From: Acidobacteriaceae bacterium | Lineage (GTDB): Bacteria; Acidobacteriota; Terriglobia; Terriglobales; Acidobacteriaceae | DNA: 11,184 bases | Direction: 5' to 3' | Assembly: GCA_025462785.1 (NCBI GenBank) | Contig: JAOAPG010000071.1 | Span: forward strand, 1 to 11,184 | Part shown: piece after piece, positions 6,176 through 11,184 of the stretch | Layout: every line of letters starts with the position of its first letter | Numbering within the stretch: the first letter of the stretch is position 1 | Notes under the pieces: generated by a model | Databases searched by the model: none | What the model was told of the DNA's origin: nothing | The model's input: only the letters and a program-made list of their open reading frames with translations | Program-made: the position numbers and the translations under genes

Positions 6176-7477
6176 GTGCCCCGCAAAACCGAGATCTCGC
6201 GTCAACTACAAAAGCGCGCCGAGCAATTCATCCCGGGCGGAGTAAACTCCCCCGTGCGTGCCTTCCGGTCAGTCGGAGGTGATCCACCATTTATCGTGCG
6301 CGGTCAAGGTTCTCATCTATGGGACGCTGACGGCAACGAGCTCATTGATTACATCGGCTCCTGGGGACCTAAGATCCTGGGCCATGCCGCCCCTAGCGTG
6401 GTCGAAGCAATCACGGAGGCCGCTGGCAGAGGTACTAGCTTCGGCGCTTCGACTCCCTCCGAGGCTGATCTCGCCGAAATCGTGGTTTCTGCGTTCCCTC
6501 ACATGCAGAAGGTCCGCTTCGTGAGCTCCGGAACCGAAGCCACTATGTCCGCCATTCGTCTCGCTCGCGCCTATACCAAGCGTAAGTACATCGTGAAATT
6601 CGAAGGTTGCTATCACGGACACGCCGACGCCTTGCTGGTCAAAGCTGGCTCCGGCATTGCTACCCTCGGCATTCCGGGATCGGCAGGCGTTCCCGAAGAA
6701 TTCACCCAATTCACTTTGGCTCTGCGCTTCAACGATCTCGAAGTACTCGAACAAGCGTTCGCCAAGTTTAAGCATCAGATCGCCTGCGTGATCGTCGAGC
6801 CAGTGGTCGGGAACATGGGCTGTGTTCCGGCTTCTGGCGGCTATCTCGCCGCCTTGCGAACCCTTACGCAGAGGGAAAAAACCGTGCTCATCTTCGATGA
6901 GGTGATGACCGGATTCCGCCTCGCCTACGGAGGTGCGCAAGAGCTGTATGGGATTAATCCTGACCTGACCACCATGGGGAAAATCATCGGCGGAGGCCTG
7001 CCAGTCGGCGCCTACGGCGGTCCGTCCGAGATCATGAATCTCGTCGCGCCTCTCGGCCCGATGTATCAAGCAGGAACGCTCTCAGGAAATCCGCTCGCGA
7101 TGGCTGCGGGGCTGGCAACACTGAATTATTTACGCGAGCACAAAAACGAAATCTATCCACTTCTGGAAAAGTTAAGCACCGAACTCGTGGCTGGAGTTGC
7201 TGCCGTGGCAAAAGAAGCGGGTGTGCCAATCTGCCATAATCGCGTGGGCTCAATGTTCACCTGGTTCTTTACTCAAGGACCAGTAACGGACTGGGATTCA
7301 GCGGCAAAGTCCGACACCGAAGCCTTTGGAAGATTCTTCCGGGCAATGTTGGACAATGGAGTTTATCTGCCGCCATCGCAATTTGAAGCAGCATTCATGA
7401 GCGCGGCACACACCGAAGAAGACATCCAAAAAACGATAGAAGCTGCGAAGCAGGCGTTTGCGGCTGCACCTGCGTAG
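6176..7477 (+). CDS. hemL: Glutamate-1-semialdehyde 2,1-aminomutase
   Basis: A PLP-dependent cytoplasmic enzyme that converts glutamate-1-semialdehyde to 5-aminolevulinate in the C5 route to heme and other tetrapyrroles. The 433 residues match the family length. Diagnostic stretches in order are FIPGGVNSPVRAF (18-30), DYIGSWGPKILGH (58-70), SSGTEATMSAIRLAR (117-131), YHGHADALLVKAGSG (146-160), IVEPVVGNMG, LIFDEVMTGFR (238-248) and TTMGKIIGGGLPVGAYGG (265-282). In the last of these K269 is the PLP-binding lysine. GTG is taken as start because of the AGGAG just ahead; the frame is open further upstream to 5984 but overlaps the repeat block there. The gene diverges from the porin and is followed 23 nt later by a small membrane-protein ORF without a terminator between. 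Other hem genes are not in the window. Confidence 0.96.
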   Translation: MPRKTEISRQLQKRAEQFIPGGVNSPVRAFRSVGGDPPFIVRGQGSHLWDADGNELIDYIGSWGPKILGHAAPSVVEAITEAAGRGTSFGASTPSEADLAEIVVSAFPHMQKVRFVSSGTEATMSAIRLARAYTKRKYIVKFEGCYHGHADALLVKAGSGIATLGIPGSAGVPEEFTQFTLALRFNDLEVLEQAFAKFKHQIACVIVEPVVGNMGCVPASGGYLAALRTLTQREKTVLIFDEVMTGFRLAYGGAQELYGINPDLTTMGKIIGGGLPVGAYGGPSEIMNLVAPLGPMYQAGTLSGNPLAMAAGLATLNYLREHKNEIYPLLEKLSTELVAGVAAVAKEAGVPICHNRVGSMFTWFFTQGPVTDWDSAAKSDTEAFGRFFRAMLDNGVYLPPSQFEAAFMSAAHTEEDIQKTIEAAKQAFAAAPA

Positions 7478-7500
7478 CAGGGTTACTCGATCACTAACCG

Positions 7501-7689
7501 ATGGAAATCCGATTTCGCGACTTTGAGTTCCAACTCTTCACAGTCCTATGGATTGCGACGTTTGCGCTATCACCAATTTATGGCTGGGCGATGTGCAGAA
7601 AATTCTCTGGTTGTAACAAGTCACCAAAACGTAAATTCATCTTTTGGAACTGCGTGATCCTTGGGTTAGGCGCTTTTATGATCTACTAA
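7501..7689 (+). CDS. Small hypothetical membrane protein
   Basis: A 62-residue ORF, not recognised. It has two hydrophobic segments, about residues 12-31 (LFTVLWIATFALSPIYGWAM) and 46-62 (FIFWNCVILGLGAFMIY), joined by a basic loop with two cysteines (MCRKFSGCNKSPKRK). This suggests a two-helix inner-membrane protein. It begins 23 nt after the hemL stop with no evident ribosome-binding site. Its TAA is immediately followed by the ATG of the next frame, so the two may be co-translated. Base composition of 7501-8205 is visibly more AT-rich than in flanking genes. It may instead be the first piece of the disrupted gene that follows, since it shares its reading frame. Confidence 0.5.
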   Translation: MEIRFRDFEFQLFTVLWIATFALSPIYGWAMCRKFSGCNKSPKRKFIFWNCVILGLGAFMIY

Positions 7690-8205
7690 ATGGCAATGCG
7701 CGGATTAATAGCGGATGCGTTTTTGTTAGTTGCTGCTTGCGCCGCCTACGACACTTTAGTCTTTATGTTTTTGCGCTCCGTCCGAAGTTACTCAGCTGGA
7801 CGTTGATAGGGCTCGGAATGGTCCCAATCGCGTTCGGGTTACTAATCGGATGCACCCTCTTAGGGATGTTTTTCATTATTGGCGACATCGTACCAAAGCA
7901 GGAAGCAACCCTTAATCGGAACTATTCGTACAGAATTTCTTGGTATGGTGGTGCACTTGCTGATCATGATGGCGCAGAGCTAAAAGTGCTATACCATCCG
8001 TCAGCTTTTCCTTTCCTCGAAAAAAGAAATCCTCGGCAAGACCTTTGAAGATTCCACTTATAAATTCGATTCCCTTCATGTGAGCTTGTCTGAAGACAGC
8101 CACCACGTTGTTGTGGAGTGCATGAAGACTAATAATCTTGGGCTGGCCAGATTCATTATTCCTGACGAACAATCTAAGCAGACGCAGGTTCTAAGATCCA
8201 ACTGA
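7690..8205 (+). pseudogene. Frame-disrupted hypothetical membrane-anchored protein
   Basis: Protein-like sequence continues across three segments in two frames. The first is 7690-7806 (MAMRGLIADAFLLVAAC..., 38 codons, stop TGA). The second, in another frame, runs from about 7790 to 8021: a membrane helix GLLIGCTLLGMFFIIGD, then YSYRISWYGG, ELKVLYHPSAFPFLEK. The third, back in the first frame, is 8025-8205 (EILGKTFEDSTYKFDSLHVS... to FIIPDEQSKQTQVLRSN). The second change occurs at six A residues (8020-8025), where removing one A joins the reading as FPFLEKEILGKTF. The first change lies around 7780-7806. If joined, the product would be about 170 residues with one or two N-terminal helices and a soluble beta-rich domain. 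I do not recognise the family. Sequencing error, real decay, or separate coupled ORFs (TTG overlapping the TGA) are all possible. The 3' end overlaps the opposing deacetylase gene by 15 nt. Confidence 0.55.
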
Positions 8206-8913
8206 GATTTGTTTAGCCATCATCTCCGGTACCGTAACAAACTCAAGTCCTGCCGCTTTGTACTTCGCGATCAACCGGTCCGTCGCTCTCACCGTATTCG
8301 ATCGATCCGTACCGAAGGCTCTATGCCCCCCGTCGTGCAGCAAAATCAGATCGCCTCCCCGCACTCGTGCTGTGACTTTGCGCTCGATGTGATCGGCTGG
8401 CGGCGCATTCCAATCGTATCCGGTGATATTCCACATCACGGGTTCAAGCCCGAGTTCGCGCGCCACACGCAAAGTCACCGGTCTTCGCCCGCCAAACGGA
8501 GGACGAAATAAATTCGAATGCTCGCCAACCGCATCCGAGATCGCGCGCTTGCATTGCAGAAGCTCGTCTCGCACCTGTGCTCCAGGTTTAAAAATCAGCT
8601 GCGGATGAGAGAATGTATGATTCCCGATTACATGTCCAGCCTTCGCTAGCTCGCGCACAATATCCGGCCGTTGCTCGACGAATCTGCCAATCAAGAAAAA
8701 TGTGGCTCGCACATCGTGTTTTGCTAGAACTTCCAACAAATGCAAGGTGTGCGGATCATTCGGGCCGTCATCATAGGTCAGTCCCAATTGCTTTGATTGT
8801 TTATTTGTCCCAACAAATGTCTGCCCGTACCACTGGCCCGTGGGGGCCATCGACTGATATCCAGCAGAAACCGCTGCTGCCAATCCCGCAGCACTGAGAA
8901 CTGACCCTAACAT
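8191..8913 (-). CDS. Polysaccharide deacetylase (NodB homology, CE4 family)
   Basis: A metal-dependent deacetylase expected to remove N- or O-acetyl groups from an envelope or extracellular polysaccharide such as peptidoglycan or a chitin-like polymer. The 240 residues carry all five NodB motifs: LTYDDGP (catalytic and metal Asp at 48-49), the metal histidines H99 and H103 in NHTFSHP, RPPFG (137-141), MWNITGYDW (160-168) and LILLHDGG with H193. The N-terminus (LGSVLSAAGLAAAVSAG) is hydrophobic without a charged head and probably serves as a signal peptide or anchor. The ATG at 8911-8913 has no strong ribosome-binding site nearby; the next in-frame Met is residue 22, after the hydrophobic part. 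The gene diverges from the deoxynucleoside kinase and converges, with a 15-nt overlap, on the disrupted gene to its left. The substrate cannot be inferred. Confidence 0.92.
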   Translation of the reverse strand: MLGSVLSAAGLAAAVSAGYQSMAPTGQWYGQTFVGTNKQSKQLGLTYDDGPNDPHTLHLLEVLAKHDVRATFFLIGRFVEQRPDIVRELAKAGHVIGNHTFSHPQLIFKPGAQVRDELLQCKRAISDAVGEHSNLFRPPFGGRRPVTLRVARELGLEPVMWNITGYDWNAPPADHIERKVTARVRGGDLILLHDGGHRAFGTDRSNTVRATDRLIAKYKAAGLEFVTVPEMMAKQISVGS

Positions 8914-8933
8914 GATGCGCGATTGTAAATCTT

Positions 8934-8966
8934 TCTCCGTGTTCCCTGTGTCCGCTGTGGTAAAAC
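8934..8966 (+). repeat. Degenerate TCYGTGT-type short tandem sequence
   Basis: The stretch contains three imperfect units of 8-9 nt (TCCGTGT, TCCCTGTG, TCCGCTGTGG) followed by TAAAACC, in the gap between two divergent genes. From memory, similar CTGTGT/CTCTGTGG strings occur dispersed between genes in many soil-bacterial genomes. Its role is unknown. It may contribute the GGAGAAAG found 17 or more nt upstream of the deacetylase start. Confidence 0.4.
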
Positions 8967-9006
8967 CTGCACCGCTTGCAGGAACAGGGGTTTACTGATC
9001 CCTCAA

Positions 9007-9035
9007 TTGCACTCAGCTCTCTGGCGATATATCCT
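9007..9035 (+). promoter_or_regulatory. Possible promoter of the deoxynucleoside kinase gene
   Basis: TTGCAC at 9007-9012 and TATCCT at 9030-9035 are spaced 17 nt; an alternative -10, TATATC, lies at 9028. The matches are weak. If used, transcription would start about 20 nt upstream of the ATG at 9063 and exclude the longer in-frame TTG start at 8976. Confidence 0.22.
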
Positions 9036-9062
9036 GCCCTATCGAAGCTACGCCCCGAGCCA

Positions 9063-9728
9063 ATGGCAAATCTTTTTGAACTGCCCCGCTATATTGCTGT
9101 AGAAGGACCTATCCGCGTAGGCAAGAGCACGTTGGCGGGTATTTTGGCCGAGCGCCTGAATGCTCAGCGCGTTATGGAGGCGGAAGACAATCCGTTTCTT
9201 GGAGCATTTTACAAGGGCGAACGTGGCGCGGGATTCCAGGCGCAGTTCGCATTCTTGATTCGCCGCTTTGAGCAGCTTCGTGCTCTCGATCTCGGGCCGC
9301 GCTCGCAAAAAACGATCGTCACGGATTTCATCCTCGAAAAAGATAAGCTCTTCGCGTGCCTAAATCTCACCGACCAGGAACTGGAAATCTACAACCGTTA
9401 CTACAACTACTTTCGCGACCAGATTCCCACACCCGACCTGGTGATCTACCTGCAGGCCACTCCCGACGTCTTGAAGAAACGTTTAAAAAAGAAGAACGCA
9501 CCCGGAGAAAAAGCGATCAACGACGATTACCTGGAAGAAGTAATTAAAGCCTACGAACATTTTTTCTTTCATTACACGTCATCAGATCTGTTGATCGTAA
9601 ACACCTCGGACATCGACTTCGTCGAGCGAAACGAGGACCTACAACAATTGCTAAGAAAAGTCACAGAGCCAATCAAAGGAACCCAGTACTTCCTCCCGTT
9701 AGGATCAGAAGAAGCGGCCAGCGCATAG
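9063..9728 (+). CDS. Deoxynucleoside kinase
   Basis: A cytoplasmic nucleotide-salvage enzyme that transfers phosphate from ATP to a deoxynucleoside. The 221 residues fit the bacterial deoxyadenosine/deoxyguanosine kinase group. Features are a P-loop VEGPIRVGKST (13-23), a glutamate-rich segment RVMEAEDNPFLGAFY, FLIRRFEQL, then VTDFILEKDKLFA (86-98, at the place of the ERS/EKDR motif), PDLVIYLQATPDVLKKRLKK (125-144) and a LID-like PGEKAINDDYLEEV. The ATG at 9063 gives the normal N-terminus MANLFELPRYIAVEG. The frame is open to a TTG at 8976, but the added 29 residues are not typical and no ribosome-binding site is clear at either position. The gene diverges from the deacetylase and converges on gyrB. 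The exact base specificity cannot be read. Confidence 0.88.
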   Translation: MANLFELPRYIAVEGPIRVGKSTLAGILAERLNAQRVMEAEDNPFLGAFYKGERGAGFQAQFAFLIRRFEQLRALDLGPRSQKTIVTDFILEKDKLFACLNLTDQELEIYNRYYNYFRDQIPTPDLVIYLQATPDVLKKRLKKKNAPGEKAINDDYLEEVIKAYEHFFFHYTSSDLLIVNTSDIDFVERNEDLQQLLRKVTEPIKGTQYFLPLGSEEAASA

Positions 9729-9774
9729 GCTCGTCGTAGGGAAAGCTGCCCTCGGTATTGGAAACTCCGGAAGT

Positions 9775-9800
9775 AAAAAGGGGCGACTCGAAGTCGCCCC
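9775..9800 (-). terminator. gyrB intrinsic terminator
   Basis: A perfect 9-bp stem (GGGGCGACT pairing with AGTCGCCCC, 3-nt loop) is followed on the minus strand by TTTTTACTT. It lies 23 nt after the gyrB stop codon, so it ends the gyrB transcript. It also lies downstream of the convergent kinase gene but lacks a T tract in that direction. Confidence 0.92.
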
Positions 9801-9823
9801 ACGCCGTAGTAGAGACACTTAAT

Positions 9824-11184
9824 TTAAATATCCAGGTTCTTCACATCCATCGCGTTTTCTTCGATGAATTTGCGGCGGGACTCTACGTCTTCGCCCATCA
9901 GCGTGCTGAAGATGGTTTCGCATTCTGCAATGTCTTCGAGTTTCACGGACAAGAGCGTGCGCCGCTCGGGATCCATTGTCGTCTCCCAGAGTTGTTGTGA
10001 CGTCATTTCGCCCAGACCTTTGTAGCGCTGCACGATGTAGTCCTTGCGGCCTTCTCCGAGAACATAATCAAAGAGTTCACGAGCGGTTTGTTTTTGCACG
10101 CTTTGCGGTTCAGTGAGTCTCTTCTTCGCTGGTGGAGCAGTTTTCTTTTGTACTGCTTCGCCGTCCCCAGCTTCAGCATCGCTCGAAGATTCGGCATCAG
10201 TATCGGTGCCGCTTGGCGCCGCGCTCTTTCCCAACGTTTCAATGATGAAGGGCGGCTCCATGTACTGCTCGATCTGCTTGAACTTCGAGAGCAGTTGCCG
10301 ATACTCGGCCGTGGATGCCAGCTCCCAATTAATGAAATGTTCGGCTCCCTGCGAGCTCACGAAACGCACCGCCCATAGACTGTGCTCTTCGTCGAAGCGG
10401 CTCTCGACTTCCTGGAACTTGCGCTCTTTCTCTAATTTCTTGAGACTCTTCTCCAGCTTCTCAATTTTCTTCGGAGGAGCGTTCTTGTCGCCTTCAAAAT
10501 CAGACCGCTTCGAAAGATCGAGCTTGGGCAGCAATTCCGTCACAGCTTCATCACGCAAGCGCTTGCTGACCTTGTCGAAGAATCCAATGTAGTCATTAAG
10601 CACGGTGATGAACCGGGCTAACGCCTGGCCTTCGAGCTTCGCCGCACCCTCGCCGTAACGGACTATCAGTCCATCAGACGCGCGCTTGACCATTACTTTC
10701 ACGAACTCGCGATCGTCTTTGATGTACTGCTGCGTTTTGCCCTTCTTAATCGAATACAGCGGCGGTTGCGCGATGTAGACGTTATTGCGCTTGATCAGTT
10801 CCTGCATGTGACGAAAGAAGAACGTCAGCAACAACGTGCGGATGTGGCTTCCGTCCACGTCGGCGTCGGTCATTAAAATGATTTTGCCGTAGCGAACTTT
10901 CGTGGGATCGAAGTCTTCTTTCGAAATACCGGTACCTAGGGCCGTGATCATGGCGCGAATTTCTTCGTGTCCCAGCATCTTGTCGTAGCGGGCTTTTTCG
11001 ACGTTGAGGATTTTTCCCTTCAATGGGAGAATTGCCTGGAACCGCCGATCACGCCCCTGCTTCGCCGTACCACCTGCCGATTCACCCTCTACCAGGAACA
11101 GTTCACACCGCTCTGGCTGCCGTTCAGAACAATCTGCTAGTTTGCCAGGAAGGCCACCACCATCCAGCGCGCCTTTTCGACGCG
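9824..11184 (-). CDS. gyrB: DNA gyrase subunit B (partial, N-terminus outside window)
   Basis: The ATPase/TOPRIM subunit of DNA gyrase, which introduces negative supercoils with GyrA. The frame is open to the right edge and gives 453 codons: the TOPRIM domain and C-terminus. The ATPase and most of the transducer domain are missing. Visible motifs in order are RRKGALDGGGLPGKLADC, the TOPRIM glutamate motif EGESAGGTAKQGRDRRFQAI (Glu codon at 11087-11089), PLKGKILNVEKARYDK, MTDADVDGSHIRTLLLTFF with the metal-binding DxD, YIAQPPLY, and near the end QRYKGLGEM and DPERRTLLSV, closing with AMDVKNLDI. Between them lie a lysine-rich coiled-coil segment (KKIEKLEKSLKKLEKERK) and an acidic/Ala-rich linker (about 10105-10230). 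The first motif has Glu where EGDSAGG is usual. ParE is less likely given the overall gyrase-like signature. The gene is followed by a strong terminator. Confidence 0.95.
   Translation of the reverse strand, partial: RRKGALDGGGLPGKLADCSERQPERCELFLVEGESAGGTAKQGRDRRFQAILPLKGKILNVEKARYDKMLGHEEIRAMITALGTGISKEDFDPTKVRYGKIILMTDADVDGSHIRTLLLTFFFRHMQELIKRNNVYIAQPPLYSIKKGKTQQYIKDDREFVKVMVKRASDGLIVRYGEGAAKLEGQALARFITVLNDYIGFFDKVSKRLRDEAVTELLPKLDLSKRSDFEGDKNAPPKKIEKLEKSLKKLEKERKFQEVESRFDEEHSLWAVRFVSSQGAEHFINWELASTAEYRQLLSKFKQIEQYMEPPFIIETLGKSAAPSGTDTDAESSSDAEAGDGEAVQKKTAPPAKKRLTEPQSVQKQTARELFDYVLGEGRKDYIVQRYKGLGEMTSQQLWETTMDPERRTLLSVKLEDIAECETIFSTLMGEDVESRRKFIEENAMDVKNLDI

Noticed and set aside
5884..6186. 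Minus-strand frame of 100 codons upstream of hemL
   Set aside because: It runs through the repeat and the terminator hairpin in a frame different from the one ending in ...QYTPF, and ends in Arg/Gly/Ser-rich sequence. Likely spurious.
6317..7069. Minus-strand open frame of 250 codons
   Set aside because: Shadow of hemL, lying wholly antisense to a strongly conserved enzyme and without recognisable motifs.
8019..8028. Programmed frameshift at six A residues followed by G
   Set aside because: The heptamer A AAA AAG is present but is out of phase with the reading frame for a dnaX-type -1 shift, and the shift needed is +1. A simple indel is the better explanation.
8976..9062. N-terminal extension of the deoxynucleoside kinase from TTG
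   Set aside because: The 29 added residues are not typical of the family. The ATG at 9063 places the P-loop at the usual distance from the N-terminus.
1..11184. CRISPR array, tRNA/rRNA gene, insertion sequence, prophage or defence cluster
   Set aside because: No regularly spaced repeats, cloverleaf-like segments, transposase motifs or phage/defence proteins were seen. The gene set is mostly core and envelope functions.

Overview
The window reads as ordinary chromosomal DNA of moderate GC content. It most likely comes from the phylum Acidobacteriota (Terriglobia/Koribacter-like soil bacteria). That is an inference from gene content: a secreted quinoprotein-type beta-propeller opening with YHNDNSRTG, a small secreted 'GCL..GNF.L' protein, an OprB-type porin, and a GyrB and HemL of matching flavour. 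No phylogenetic marker was compared computationally.

Layout. 1-1109 (-): xseA, exodeoxyribonuclease VII large subunit, running off the left edge. 1139-1257: an AGCT-rich imperfect inverted repeat. 1259-1483 (-): a two-helix DUF2905 membrane protein. 1614-3260 (+): an exported PQQ-like beta-propeller protein, facing a small exported protein (3274-3684, -) across a 13-bp gap. 4031-5449 (-): an OprB-like outer-membrane carbohydrate porin with a likely TTG start, a palindrome-bearing upstream region and a strong terminator. 6176-7477 (+): hemL, an enzyme of tetrapyrrole synthesis. 7501-8205 (+): a small membrane protein followed by a frame-broken hypothetical gene. 8191-8913 (-): a NodB-type polysaccharide deacetylase. 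9063-9728 (+): a deoxynucleoside kinase. 9824-11184 (-): gyrB, with its 5' part beyond the right edge and a textbook terminator at its 3' end.

The genes form no single pathway. xseA, gyrB and the nucleoside kinase belong to DNA metabolism, and hemL to cofactor synthesis. The beta-propeller, small secreted protein, porin and deacetylase are cell-envelope functions.

I found no previously undescribed multi-gene system. The most unusual structure is a pair of direct repeats of about 125 bp (3888-4012 and 5886-6010), spaced about 2.0 kb apart and flanking the porin gene. Each contains a transcription terminator, and the right copy also reads as the last codons of an outer-membrane protein although no such gene remains. 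This looks like the footprint of a lost or moved porin paralogue, or a dispersed terminator cassette. Other points for follow-up are the perfect palindrome TTAACTATAGTTAA upstream of the porin, an Asp-to-Glu change in the GyrB EGDSAGG motif, and the disrupted gene after hemL.
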